Program-made: the position numbers and the translations under genes
Notes under the pieces: model-generated
The model's database searches: none
What the model was told of the DNA's origin: nothing
What the model saw: only the letters and a program-made list of their open reading frames with translations
Shown here: positions 34,796 to 43,188 of the stretch, in pieces
Layout of the letters: every line of letters starts with the position of its first letter
How positions within the stretch are numbered: the first letter of the stretch is position 1
From: Mesobacillus sp. S13
GTDB lineage: Bacteria; Bacillota; Bacilli; Bacillales; Cytobacillaceae
Direction: 5' to 3'
DNA: 64,000 nucleotides
NCBI RefSeq assembly: GCF_020422885.1
Contig: NZ_CP084622.1
Coordinates: 4,483,001-4,547,000 of the forward strand

Positions 34796-35560
34796 TTAGA
34801 AGATTCCAAGGAATTTTTTCTTTTTGACGCGTTGCGGCACTTCTTTGTATACATTCTGATCCCGCACCAGCAACTCGGCATTTTCTTTGAAGAAATAGAT
34901 CATGTCCACACCATAAAGGGTATCGATTTTGTTAAAAGCGTCCGCCATATGGTAGGTGCGCTTATTTGTGTTGTGCGCATCTGAAGCGATAAAGTGAGTC
35001 AGATTGGCTTCAATCAGCTGTTCTGAGAAAGTCTTGATCTTTTTTCCGAATATTCCGCAAACACTTGACGCAGTTACTTGCGAAAGTGCGCCGTTCTTGA
35101 TCAGTTGATACAAAATCTCCGGACGCTCGATGATTTCCTGGTTTCGTTCCGGATGAACGATGACCGGGATTTTGCCTTCCATCTGCAGATCATACAGAAG
35201 CTTATCGGTATACCGCGGCACATGGCCGGCCGGCAGCTCAATGAATATGTATTGTGTGTTGTTCAGCGTACTGACTTCACCAAGAGTGATTCCCTTCAGC
35301 AGTTCTCCATGTATCGCTGGTTCCTGGCCAGGAAGTATGGTCACAGGAATATTCTCCGCTTTCAACACTTTATTTAGTTCATCCGTCTTTTGGATGATGT
35401 CTTGTTTACTATTTTCATAGCGTCCATTTTTATGGTGAGGGGTCGCAATGATCGTGTCGATTCCTTCATTAACCGCAGCCCGCGCCATTTCGATGCTTTC
35501 TGCCATCGTTTGTGCGCCATCGTCTATTCCTGCTAGTATATGACAATGTAAATCTATCAT
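34796..35560 (-). CDS. CpsB/YwqE-type protein tyrosine phosphatase (PHP fold)
   Basis: The 254-aa protein starts MIDLHCHILAGIDDGAQTM, the HxH metal site of the PHP family, with further ligands in TIIATPHHKNGRY and the HPERN and SDAHN motifs. It matches CpsB/Wzb-like manganese-dependent phosphatases that dephosphorylate BY-kinases. It follows the kinase gene with a short gap, and reverses its phosphorylation to control polymer length and amount. The C-terminus ends KKKFLGIF; the frame overlapping beyond the stop has no support. Confidence 0.93.
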   Translation of the reverse strand: MIDLHCHILAGIDDGAQTMAESIEMARAAVNEGIDTIIATPHHKNGRYENSKQDIIQKTDELNKVLKAENIPVTILPGQEPAIHGELLKGITLGEVSTLNNTQYIFIELPAGHVPRYTDKLLYDLQMEGKIPVIVHPERNQEIIERPEILYQLIKNGALSQVTASSVCGIFGKKIKTFSEQLIEANLTHFIASDAHNTNKRTYHMADAFNKIDTLYGVDMIYFFKENAELLVRDQNVYKEVPQRVKKKKFLGIF

Positions 35561-35673
35561 TGCGCACCCTCACTTCCAAAGTTTTACCACATTTATAGTT
35601 CTTTTCTAATATTACCATTTATACCCCATATGGGTAAACAGGTGAATTTTGTCGAATCCTTGTCGAATGACTG

Positions 35674-36372
35674 TTATTTGTTTCCATAGTAATAATAATA
35701 GTCTGAGCTTTGCAGTTTTTTATGGTTGAGCACTGTTCCCAGTAGCTTACCTTTTGCTGCTGTCAGCAACTCTTTTGACTTAGCTGCTTCTTCCATCTCT
35801 GTCTTACCGGAGTAGACAACTAGCAAGGCGCCGTCACATTTGTTGGCAAGGATCTGTGCATCTGTTACCGCAAGAACTGGTGGCGTATCGAACAGGATCA
35901 CATCGTATTCCTGTTTGGCATCCTCGAGGAATTGTCCCATTGCATGTGAACCTAATAACTCAGCCGGATTTGGCGGGATCGGTCCACTAGTCAGGATGGA
36001 CAGATTATTTTGATCTGCTTTATTGACAGCATCAGCCAGTGTCCGCTGTTTTGATAGAATCGAAGTCAGGCCGTATGTGTTGTTCAGATTGAATGTATAG
36101 TGCACCGTCGGCTTCCTTAAGTCCGTGTCAACGAGGAGCACCTTTTTTTCCTGCTGCGCGAACACGACAGCAAGGTTTGCGACAGTTGTTGATTTACCTT
36201 CTGCTGGTCCTGGTGATGTGACCATCAGCGTCTTGATTTCTTCATCGACAGAAGAGAACTGGATATTCGTCCGGATTGTCCGGTATTGTTCTGAAATCGG
36301 TGATTTAGGATCATGCAGTGTGACGAGGCTGCGCTGCGAGTTGCCCAAAGCTTTTGTTTTTTTCTTAAACAC
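35674..36372 (-). CDS. BY-type protein tyrosine kinase (CpsD/YwqD/EpsB-like)
   Basis: The GTG at 36372 (RBS GAGGTG six bases upstream) overlaps the end of the modulator gene by 8 bp; the product has 232 aa. It carries the Walker A motif SPGPAEGKSTTVANLA, the A' motif VLLVDTDLRKPT, Walker B ILFDTPPVL and the C-terminal tyrosine cluster SDYYYYYGNK, the autophosphorylation site. In Gram-positive bacteria the kinase needs the membrane modulator encoded upstream. It controls polysaccharide chain length and may phosphorylate Ugd. Confidence 0.94.
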   Translation of the reverse strand: MFKKKTKALGNSQRSLVTLHDPKSPISEQYRTIRTNIQFSSVDEEIKTLMVTSPGPAEGKSTTVANLAVVFAQQEKKVLLVDTDLRKPTVHYTFNLNNTYGLTSILSKQRTLADAVNKADQNNLSILTSGPIPPNPAELLGSHAMGQFLEDAKQEYDVILFDTPPVLAVTDAQILANKCDGALLVVYSGKTEMEEAAKSKELLTAAKGKLLGTVLNHKKLQSSDYYYYYGNK

Positions 36373-37108
36373 CGCTTTCACCTCTTTCAATTTCCCTTTG
36401 ATCCCGTTTTAATTTCCTTGCTGCCATCTGGTTTTCATCAATGACAGAGATGACGCCAAGAACAGGCATCCCCAATTGTTTTTCAATATCCTGTGCGCTT
36501 TTTACCGTATTGTCCATATACTCCAGAAGGAAAGCCAGTCCCACTCCTGCCATCAATCCGACAACCAATGCGATTGCGATGTTAAGCGGCGGTTTCGGCT
36601 TGATTGGTGATTGTGTCTGAACATCGGTTGCTTCAGCAAGGACGCTGACATTGTCGACATTCATGATTTCGACAACTTCTTTCTTGAAGACTTTCGCAAT
36701 CGTGTTGGCAATATCCACTGCCAGCTCTTTGTCGGCATTTTGGACGGAAATATTGACAATTTGTGATTCTGATTCACTTCCGACATTGATGCTGCCTTTC
36801 AGCTGCTCAGCAGTCATATTTAAATCCATATCCTTGATGACAATGTCGAGAATTCGATTGCTCTTAATAATTCCGTTGTATGTATTGATCAACTGCAGAT
36901 TTGTCTGAACAACACTAGGATTATAGACAGCTTGATCGCTCTGCTTTTGGTTGACTAGAATTTGTGTCGAAGCCTGATAGATCGGGGTTAAAAAGAAGTA
37001 GCTTACAATCCCGCTAGCCAGCACTGCCGCAAACGTGATTGAAAGGATTAGCCATAGACGTTTTTTTAGTGTATCCAGCAATTCTTTTAAACTTATTGTT
37101 TCTTCCAA
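36365..37108 (-). CDS. Wzz/CpsC/YwqC-type chain-length modulator of the tyrosine kinase
   Basis: The TTG at 37108, nine bases after GGAGG, gives 247 aa (MEETISLKELLDTLKKR). Two membrane helices bracket the extracytoplasmic domain: LWLILSITFAAVLASGIVSY near residue 20-45 and IAIALVVGLMAGVGLAFLL near 180-200. The short cytoplasmic tail after the second helix activates the kinase in related systems. It is the first gene of the polysaccharide cluster and has an extended -10 promoter just upstream. Confidence 0.92.
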   Translation of the reverse strand: MEETISLKELLDTLKKRLWLILSITFAAVLASGIVSYFFLTPIYQASTQILVNQKQSDQAVYNPSVVQTNLQLINTYNGIIKSNRILDIVIKDMDLNMTAEQLKGSINVGSESESQIVNISVQNADKELAVDIANTIAKVFKKEVVEIMNVDNVSVLAEATDVQTQSPIKPKPPLNIAIALVVGLMAGVGLAFLLEYMDNTVKSAQDIEKQLGMPVLGVISVIDENQMAARKLKRDQREIERGESGV

Positions 37109-37142
37109 CGTACAATCCTCCGATATTCGAAAAATAAAATCC

Positions 37143-37158
37143 AAACAGTATTATAGCA
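37143..37158 (-). promoter_or_regulatory. Extended -10 promoter of the polysaccharide cluster
   Basis: On the minus strand TGCTATAAT (TGn extension plus a perfect -10, 37158-37150) lies 42 bp before the TTG start at 37108. The -35 region is poor, as often seen with extended -10 promoters. Confidence 0.6.
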
Positions 37159-37323
37159 CAGAAATTGGCGATTTTTGGCGGCCATGTGTCATTTTTTTTA
37201 CAAACTTTACAATATTCCCTGCTTATTATAATTTAAACCTATTTTATGTAATTTTGTAGGTATTTTTTGTATATACCATAAATTACTAGAAGTTGTATTT
37301 TGACAACTGGAGAAAGACAAAAT

Positions 37324-37358
37324 AAAAAATGGCTTCGGATGTTCCGCCGCCATTTTTA
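37324..37358 (-). terminator. Terminator overlapping the stop of the 37356 gene
   Basis: AAAATGGC (minus, 37356-37349) pairs with GCCATTTT (37333-37326) and is followed by TTTATTTTG. It insulates the small gene from the polysaccharide cluster promoter. Confidence 0.7.
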
Positions 37359-37511
37359 TTTTGCAAGGACGCCCTGCAAATCTATTTTCAGCTGCTCCAT
37401 CAGCTCGCTGATTGTCATTTTCTCCATGTTGCCATTTTCATACGTCTTTCTGATCAGATTGAACATCTGCTCTTGTTGAATTGTCTGATTTCCTTGTGAT
37501 TCGACGTTCAT
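37356..37511 (-). CDS. Small hypothetical protein, 51 aa
   Basis: The ATG at 37511 follows GGAGG with good spacing; the longer frame to 37583 lacks a ribosome binding site. The protein (MNVESQGNQTIQQEQMFNLI) is helical and acidic, with ENGNMEKMTISELMEQLKID near the end. There is no signal peptide or membrane helix. It is transcribed alone between the choline-binding protein genes and the polysaccharide cluster. The function is unknown. Confidence 0.6.
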   Translation of the reverse strand: MNVESQGNQTIQQEQMFNLIRKTYENGNMEKMTISELMEQLKIDLQGVLAK

Positions 37512-37774
37512 CTTAGTTACCTCCATATTTTCCGCTAATTTCGATTTTATTCTAAATTGGTAGATTTGTAAATATTTTTCCATATAAATATATATTCATT
37601 GTTTTTATAGGTTTATTAATGACTTGAATCTTTATTTACCCCTAATCTCAAATTTTAATCCTCCGGTTGGAAATTCTATATATCCTATGACGAAATGATC
37701 TCTAGAGTTAAACAATACTGCGCCCAATTAAAGTTCGGGCTGGTCCGGTGGTGCCTTTCGTGTGGTGGCGTTTT

Positions 37775-37810
37775 TTCGGGTGGTGACAGGCACCACCCGA
37801 ATTTTGTCGA
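37775..37810. repeat. REP-like palindrome, family 2
   Basis: TTCGGGTGGTG-ACAGG-CACCACCCGAA is a perfect 11-bp palindrome, followed by TTTTGTCGA. The same core GGTGGTGACAGGCACC recurs eight times up to 49800. Confidence 0.85.
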
Positions 37811-37814
37811 AAGA

Positions 37815-37852
37815 AAAAGCTGGATCACCGATTAATTGTGATCCAGCTTTCG
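37815..37852 (-). terminator. Terminator of the 37863 gene
   Basis: GCTGGATCAC (37819-37828) pairs with GTGATCCAGC (37838-37847); on the minus strand it is followed by TTTTTCTTTCG. Confidence 0.8.
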
Positions 37853-37862
37853 TTTGTTTATG

Positions 37863-40334
37863 TTATTGAATCCACGCGCCGTCACTGCCGAGGCGGTAGC
37901 CGCCGATTGTTGTATTGGCTGCCATGGCGCCGCTGGAGTATAGGTAATACCACTTCGTACCGACCTTTACCCAGCCTGTCTGCATGATGCCGCTTGAAGC
38001 TAGGTAGTACCATTTCGTGCCGTCTTTCAGCCAGCCTGTTTTCATCTCGCCGCCAGAGGCAAGGTAATACCACTTTGTGCCGACTTTTTCCCACCCTGTC
38101 TGCATGACTCCATTACTGTTCATGTAGTACCATTTGTTATTCCACTTCAGCCAGCCAGTATCCACCTCACCAGAGCTGTGGAAGTAATACCAGCTTGTGC
38201 CGATTTTCAGCCAGCCTATTGCCATGATGCCGTCTGTTTTCAGGTAATATTTCTTGCCGCCATCTGTAAGCCAGCCCTTGTGCATGGCTCCGCCCTTCGC
38301 AAGGAAGTACCATTTGTTGTTGTATTTAAGCCAACCTGTCTGCATGATGCCATCGCTGTTTAGGTAATAGCGTTTGCTCCCGTCATTGATCCAGCCAGTC
38401 AGCATTTCGCCTGTGTCACCGTCCAGGTAATACCATTTGTATTTCCAATATACCCAGCCCGTTTTTGCTGCGCTGTTTTCGAAGTAATACCATTCGTTAT
38501 CGATAAGCTTCCAGCCAGATTGGATTTTTTGGCCTGTGGCAGGGTCGTAATATGAACGTTTGCCATTTTCAATAATCCAGCCTGCCAGTTTTTCGAGTGC
38601 ACCGTCCTCACCGAAAGTAAACTGGGTGCCATCGATTGTAACCACGCCGGTTTGCATGATGCCTTCCTGGTTGAAGTAGTATTTTTTATCGCCAAGTGTC
38701 AGCCAGCCGATATGCATTGAGCCATCCTGGTTCAGGTAATATTTCTTCCCGTCGAGCTCCAGCCAGCCTATTTGCATGATTCCTTCACTGTTAAGATAGT
38801 ACTTTTTATTGTTCCATAAGAGCCAGCCAGTGAACTGCTGTCCTTCCTCGAAGTAGTACCAGTTATTGTCGATCTGCTTCCAGCCAGCTGCTTTTGCTCT
38901 TGTGGCTCCGTCGTAGTAAGTGCGGATGCCGTCTTCGATTACCCAGCCATTGACATTGGCAAGATATGAATTGCGGTCTGCTATTTTTGTGTAGCTTTTG
39001 GTTATTTCCGTGCCAGTATAATAGAATGAGAGAATCTCTCGGTATGTCTGTCCATCATATCTCGCCCTGTTCTGGGCACCATACTGACTCATTCCGACCC
39101 CGTGGCCAAATCCTGATCCTGTGATGGTATAGACGCCGTCTGCTTCGATGACATTTTTTACATAGCGGCTTCTTAGTTTAGGAATGCCGACAGCATCCTC
39201 GCCAAGCAGATAGGCTACTTCCCACGCTGGGATTGTTCCCTTGAAAAGATCAATATTGTATCTTCCGTCTGTATCTTTCGAATTTTTACGGATAAATTTT
39301 ACATGCAGGTCGCCTTGTGTAAAGCGTTCGCCTGATGTGAAGGTGTGCAGGTTGAATAGTTCTACGCTGACTACCTTAAAGTTATCAGGGCTTTCACCTT
39401 GCTGAGCAAGCAGATTTCCCTTCACTCTGCTGGCAAACTGCTCGTCTGCTTCCTTGACAGTTTCCCACCATTCTTCTGGCTGTGGTTCTTCCAATTCACT
39501 GCTTGCTATTTGCTGTTTCTGGAGCAGGACTTTCCAGTTCGTCACGTACTCATCCTTTGCCAGCCCGTCGTGTGGGTCTGGCTTTACAGTAAGATACGGA
39601 TAAGGATCTGATGTAGTCCAATAATTAGAATTCAATTCCGTAAGTCCGCCGTTTGATGAAGAGTAAACTGCATCAATCGGTTTTCCTCCGTGAGTAATAT
39701 ACTCTCCAGCCGTTGCCTCTACGGCGGCGCTGGAATTCACATAATAACCGGCTCTATCGATTTCTTTTGCCCATAGATATCCGCCATATACTTGTTTGGA
39801 AGTCGTATCACTTAAGATATTCTCCTTTTTCTCAACTGCATATGTTCTAGCGGCTAGTGCCTGCGCTTTAAGTGCTTCCGGGTGCCAATATGAAAGCATT
39901 TCCTCTGGTACAACACCCTTTACATAGTCTTCCATGTATATGGAATTGACCGGCTTTATTTTCCCCGCTTCGCTAGTGAAGTTAAAAATGCCATTATAGG
40001 CTTTTTTGTTCAGATAAATAAAACTCCCCGATGTGACCGGCTTAAGGTCTAATGATGTCCCGCATGCCAGCTCCGCGCTTCCCTCATGCACGCAAACCGA
40101 TCCCCCTGCAGTGGTAGAGAGTGTATAGGATCTTCCTTCGGAAAGAATAATTCTAACTTCAATACCCTCAATCACATATTTTCCTTTAATACTCAAAGGC
40201 AATTGATCTTTTTGGCCAATGAAATGCGATAACTTAACCTTAACAATCGGTTCTGTCCCCTCAGCCTTCACACCGGGTGCTGAAAGAGCAAATATCGCAA
40301 TAAACAACACAACAACCGCAACTAACTTCCTCAT
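37863..40334 (-). CDS. Secreted SpoIID/LytB-domain protein with ~17 choline-binding repeats
   Basis: The ATG at 40334 is six bases after AGGAGG (a second ATG at 40337 is too close). A signal peptide (MRKLVAVVVLFIAIFALSAP) leads to a SpoIID/LytB domain (~120-460) with NSIYMEDYVKGVVPEEMLSY, AARTYAVEKKE, AVYSSSNGG and the FGHGVGMSQYGAQNRA motif. About 17 GW-repeats follow, ending in the cap NTTIGGYRLGSDGAWIQ. SpoIID is a lytic transglycosylase and LytB-type proteins enhance amidases, so this is a wall-processing enzyme held by phosphocholine. It is a paralogue of the next gene. A role in vegetative wall rather than sporulation is inferred from the repeats. Confidence 0.9.
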   Translation of the reverse strand: MRKLVAVVVLFIAIFALSAPGVKAEGTEPIVKVKLSHFIGQKDQLPLSIKGKYVIEGIEVRIILSEGRSYTLSTTAGGSVCVHEGSAELACGTSLDLKPVTSGSFIYLNKKAYNGIFNFTSEAGKIKPVNSIYMEDYVKGVVPEEMLSYWHPEALKAQALAARTYAVEKKENILSDTTSKQVYGGYLWAKEIDRAGYYVNSSAAVEATAGEYITHGGKPIDAVYSSSNGGLTELNSNYWTTSDPYPYLTVKPDPHDGLAKDEYVTNWKVLLQKQQIASSELEEPQPEEWWETVKEADEQFASRVKGNLLAQQGESPDNFKVVSVELFNLHTFTSGERFTQGDLHVKFIRKNSKDTDGRYNIDLFKGTIPAWEVAYLLGEDAVGIPKLRSRYVKNVIEADGVYTITGSGFGHGVGMSQYGAQNRARYDGQTYREILSFYYTGTEITKSYTKIADRNSYLANVNGWVIEDGIRTYYDGATRAKAAGWKQIDNNWYYFEEGQQFTGWLLWNNKKYYLNSEGIMQIGWLELDGKKYYLNQDGSMHIGWLTLGDKKYYFNQEGIMQTGVVTIDGTQFTFGEDGALEKLAGWIIENGKRSYYDPATGQKIQSGWKLIDNEWYYFENSAAKTGWVYWKYKWYYLDGDTGEMLTGWINDGSKRYYLNSDGIMQTGWLKYNNKWYFLAKGGAMHKGWLTDGGKKYYLKTDGIMAIGWLKIGTSWYYFHSSGEVDTGWLKWNNKWYYMNSNGVMQTGWEKVGTKWYYLASGGEMKTGWLKDGTKWYYLASSGIMQTGWVKVGTKWYYLYSSGAMAANTTIGGYRLGSDGAWIQ

Positions 40335-40365
40335 CATTTTCCTCCTCTAGTAATCTCTACCTATC

Positions 40366-40378
40366 ATTCTACTATATT
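40366..40378 (-). promoter_or_regulatory. Promoter element shared by the two SpoIID/LytB genes
   Basis: On the minus strand AATATAGTAGAAT lies 29 bp before the coding start; the identical 13-mer occurs at 42545-42557 before the paralogue. TATAGT or TAGAAT may be the -10 box. Confidence 0.5.
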
Positions 40379-40405
40379 ATTGTAAATAACTTACAGACTT
40401 TTTTG

Positions 40406-40436
40406 AGGTGCCTGTCACCACCCGAATTTTGTCGAA
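40406..40436. repeat. REP-like palindrome, family 2 (inverted copy)
   Basis: AGGTGCCTGTCACCACCCGA followed by ATTTTGTCGAA, inverse orientation to the copy 70 bp away. Confidence 0.8.
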
Positions 40437-40473
40437 TGGCTTTGTATCAATGCATCTTATGAAAGAATGCGCA

Positions 40474-40510
40474 ATCGGGTGGTGACAGGCACAACCCGGA
40501 TTTTGTCGAA
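40474..40510. repeat. REP-like palindrome, family 2
   Basis: TCGGGTGGTGACAGGCACAA then CCCGGATTTTGTCGAA. With the copy at 40406 it forms an inverted pair bracketing about 40 bp. Confidence 0.8.
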
Positions 40511-40513
40511 CAA

Positions 40514-40549
40514 GAAGAAGGACCGACGTAAATTCGCCGGTCCTTCATT
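40514..40549 (-). terminator. Terminator of the 40562 gene
   Basis: GAAGGACCG and CGGTCCTTC form the stem around a short loop (40517-40546); the minus-strand exit reads TTCTTG, a modest U-tract. Confidence 0.65.
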
Positions 40550-40561
40550 TTAAGCTTTATT

Positions 40562-42514
40562 TTATTGTATCCACGCACCATCACTACCGAGGCGGTAGCC
40601 GTCGATTGTTGTGTTGGCTGCCATTACGCCGCTGGAATACATGTAGTACCATTTGGTTCCTACTTTCAACCAGCCGGTCTGCATGATGCCTTCTGTATTC
40701 ATGTAGTACCATTGGTTGTTCCATTTTAGCCAGCCTGTGTCCATTGCTCCTGAGCTGTGGAAGTAATACCAGCTTGTGCCGATTTTCAGCCAGCCCGTTG
40801 CCATTGAGCCGTCTGACTTCATGAAGTACTTGACTCCACCATCAGTCAGCCAGCCTTTGTGCATGGCTCCGCTCTTTTGCATGTAGTACCATTTGTTGCT
40901 GTCCTTGATCCAGCCTGTCTGCATGATGCCTTCTGAGTTCATGTAGTACCATTTGCCAGCGTCATAGGCCCAGCCAGTCATCATTTTACCGTTGCTGTCG
41001 AGGAAGTACCACTTGTACTTATAGTAAACCCAGCCAGTTTGGGCTGCGCCTTCCTTGAAGTAGTACCATTTGCTGTCGATCAGCTTCCAGCCGGATTGAA
41101 CCTTGGTACCTATTGCTGGATCGTAATAGGAGCGGACTCCATTTTCGATGACCCAGCCTTTCAGGGATGCGAGCATCGAATTACGGTCTGCCAGTGTTGT
41201 GTAGCGTTTTGAAAGCACGGTGCCAGGGTAATAGAATGATAGAATATTTTTGTATGTTTGGCCATTCATTGCCCGGTTCTGTGCGCCATGTTGGCTCATG
41301 CCAACACCGTGACCGAAGCCTGCACCTTTGATCGTGAAGAATCCATCTTGGTTGGAAACTTCTTTTATATAGATGTTTTTCATTTTATAGCCAAATAGAT
41401 AGCTGAAATCAGCTTCTGTGACGTTTTTCTTTTCTGCAGTCTTAAGGACGATTTTACCCTCAGCGTCCTTTGCAGCATTTTTGTCAAAGTAAGTGAATGT
41501 CAGGTCCCCTGCTTTCACACGTCCGCCGGAAGTGAGTGTGTGGAAATCGATTTTTTCAATGTCGACGATTTTATAGTTTTCCGGGTTGGTGGCAGAAAGG
41601 AACTTGCTTTTCACTTTGTTCGTGAACTCTTTATCAAGTTCTATTGTTTTTGACCACCATGTGTCAGAGTTCGAAAGGTCCAATCTGGATGCATCGATTT
41701 GCTGATCTCGCACCTGGATTGTGTGGTTTATTTTTGCATCCAAACCATCAAATTCGTCAGGCTTCGCAATCAAGTAAGGATACTGGGACGTTCCCCAATA
41801 ATCCAGGTTTGATTCAGTATGCCCTCCGTTTGAAGAAGAGTACACCGCATCGATCGCTGAGCCGTTATACGTGATATATTCGCCTGCAGTAGCTTGGCCT
41901 GCAGTTCTTGCATTTGCATAGGTTGTGCCGGTAGGATCAAGTTCCTGAGCCCAAAAATAGCCGCCGTACGCCTGGTTGGAGGTTCCATCTACAATCTCGT
42001 AGTTCTGCCTCCTGATTGCGTATGTACGTGCCGCTGCCGCCTGTGACTTCAACGCTTCGACATGCCAGTTTGCATACATTTCCTTAGGAACAACACCTTT
42101 GATGTAGTCTTCCATGAAGATCGAGTTAACAGGCTTGACCACACCATTATTATTGCTGAACGTGAATTTGCCGTTATAGGCTATGTTGTTCAGATAGATG
42201 AAGCTGCCTGCTTTGAGAGGTGCAAGCGCAAGCGCACTGCCTGAAGCTAGCTTCTTGGATCCCTCATAAAGGTGGACCTCAGTTGTACCTGATGCTTTCA
42301 ATGTATAGATTATGCCTTCGGAAAGGACAGTATCAGCTGCCTGATCCAGTAAATACTTCCCTTTGACCTTCAGCGTTAACTCCTTATGTTCACCCAGATA
42401 ATAGCTGAGCTTGACGTTTAGAATTGGCTCTGTGCCCGAAGCTTTGGCGTTTGGCAAAGCCAGGGAAGACGATGCAATGACTAAGGCTACCAACAATATG
42501 ACGAATTTCCTCAT
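40562..42514 (-). CDS. Secreted SpoIID/LytB-domain protein with nine choline-binding repeats
   Basis: The ATG follows GGGGGAAATT. The 650-aa product has a signal peptide (MRKFVILLVALVIASSSLAL), a SpoIID/LytB domain with NSIFMEDYIKGVVPKEMYAN, AAARTYAIRRQN and GFGHGVGMSQHGAQNRAM, then nine GW-repeats and the cap TTIDGYRLGSDGAWIQ. It shares the full layout with the 37863 product and is clearly its tandem paralogue, shorter by about eight repeats. The expected role is glycan-strand or amidase-assisted wall turnover at phosphocholine sites. Each gene has its own promoter element and terminator. Confidence 0.9.
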   Translation of the reverse strand: MRKFVILLVALVIASSSLALPNAKASGTEPILNVKLSYYLGEHKELTLKVKGKYLLDQAADTVLSEGIIYTLKASGTTEVHLYEGSKKLASGSALALAPLKAGSFIYLNNIAYNGKFTFSNNNGVVKPVNSIFMEDYIKGVVPKEMYANWHVEALKSQAAAARTYAIRRQNYEIVDGTSNQAYGGYFWAQELDPTGTTYANARTAGQATAGEYITYNGSAIDAVYSSSNGGHTESNLDYWGTSQYPYLIAKPDEFDGLDAKINHTIQVRDQQIDASRLDLSNSDTWWSKTIELDKEFTNKVKSKFLSATNPENYKIVDIEKIDFHTLTSGGRVKAGDLTFTYFDKNAAKDAEGKIVLKTAEKKNVTEADFSYLFGYKMKNIYIKEVSNQDGFFTIKGAGFGHGVGMSQHGAQNRAMNGQTYKNILSFYYPGTVLSKRYTTLADRNSMLASLKGWVIENGVRSYYDPAIGTKVQSGWKLIDSKWYYFKEGAAQTGWVYYKYKWYFLDSNGKMMTGWAYDAGKWYYMNSEGIMQTGWIKDSNKWYYMQKSGAMHKGWLTDGGVKYFMKSDGSMATGWLKIGTSWYYFHSSGAMDTGWLKWNNQWYYMNTEGIMQTGWLKVGTKWYYMYSSGVMAANTTIDGYRLGSDGAWIQ

Positions 42515-42544
42515 AATTTCCCCCTATTACATTCTTTTCCTCTT

Positions 42545-42557
42545 ATTCTACTATATT
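42545..42557 (-). promoter_or_regulatory. Promoter element shared by the two SpoIID/LytB genes
   Basis: Identical AATATAGTAGAAT 13-mer (minus strand), 31 bp before the start at 42514. The paralogue at 40337 has the same element at nearly the same distance. Confidence 0.5.
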
Positions 42558-42793
42558 AGCAGTTTCGTCTGTAAAATGTTTACATGTAAATTTTACTAAA
42601 AATACAGACTGATAGATTCCATGTACACCGTTCGGGTACTCTTTTTGAAAGTCGGGGGTTGAAGAGTGAAAATAGGCCGAATGATTGGAAGGATATCCAG
42701 AAAATGATTATTTGGTGGGTACTGAAGAATAGGAGGAAATCTGTTGGTTAGTGGCGAAAATTTCTGTATGAAATTATAAGAGAGGAATCTATC

Positions 42794-43081
42794 ATGGAAT
42801 ATTTCCGTTACTCTTTCTACCAATTTATCCTGTTTTGCTCGTTTTTTATGTTGAATATCATTTTTAATCATTATGTCAGCGATCCATTTACGAGTGTGGA
42901 TACGATTGCCATCCTTATTGGTATACCTGTTGTCTTCCTCATCTTACTACTTCAATCCAAGCTATATAAGCGCTTCGATTCTATAAAGATGTGGAAGAAA
43001 ATCATGATTTCCATCCCGATTCTGATTATCTCCATCTCTTTCGTTGGGTATATGGGGTATATGGTGTTTGGATTCAGATAG
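42794..43081 (+). CDS. Small integral membrane protein, 95 aa
   Basis: The ATG follows GAGAGGAA. The protein has three membrane helices (FILFCSFFMLNIIFNH; DTIAILIGIPVVFLILLL; IMISIPILIISISFVGYMGY) and a basic loop between the second and third. No family is recognised. It is transcribed divergently from the SpoIID/LytB gene and ends at a strong terminator at 43126. The function is unknown. Confidence 0.65.
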   Translation: MEYFRYSFYQFILFCSFFMLNIIFNHYVSDPFTSVDTIAILIGIPVVFLILLLQSKLYKRFDSIKMWKKIMISIPILIISISFVGYMGYMVFGFR

Positions 43082-43125
43082 CTGAAATAGGGATGTATCT
43101 GTTATAAACCGAATAAAAGCAAACA

Positions 43126-43149
43126 AGGCCGGACAGCGTCCGGCCTTTC
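43126..43149. terminator. Terminator between convergent genes
   Basis: AGGCCGGAC-AGC-GTCCGGCCT is a perfect 9-bp stem followed by TTCATTTT, serving the plus-strand 42794 gene; a sister hairpin with the same stem is at 44264. Confidence 0.8.
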
Positions 43150-43153
43150 ATTT

Positions 43154-43188
43154 TCGACAAATTTCGGGTGGTGACAGGCACCTGTCTA
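43154..43188. repeat. REP-like palindrome, family 2, touching a stop codon
   Basis: TTCGACAAATTTCGGGTGGT then GACAGGCACCTGTC. The last bases form the stop codon region of the acyltransferase gene. Confidence 0.8.

Larger units (their letters stand above)
37512..37862. other. Gap with REP-like repeat and terminator
   Basis: Contains the family-2 palindrome at 37775-37805 and the terminator of the 37863 gene at 37815-37852. I see no gene. Confidence 0.6.

Noticed and set aside
34681..34881. Minus-strand frame ending YAVGCWDSNP across the phosphatase 3' end
   Set aside because: It overlaps the phosphatase in another frame and the structured intergenic region; no start signal.
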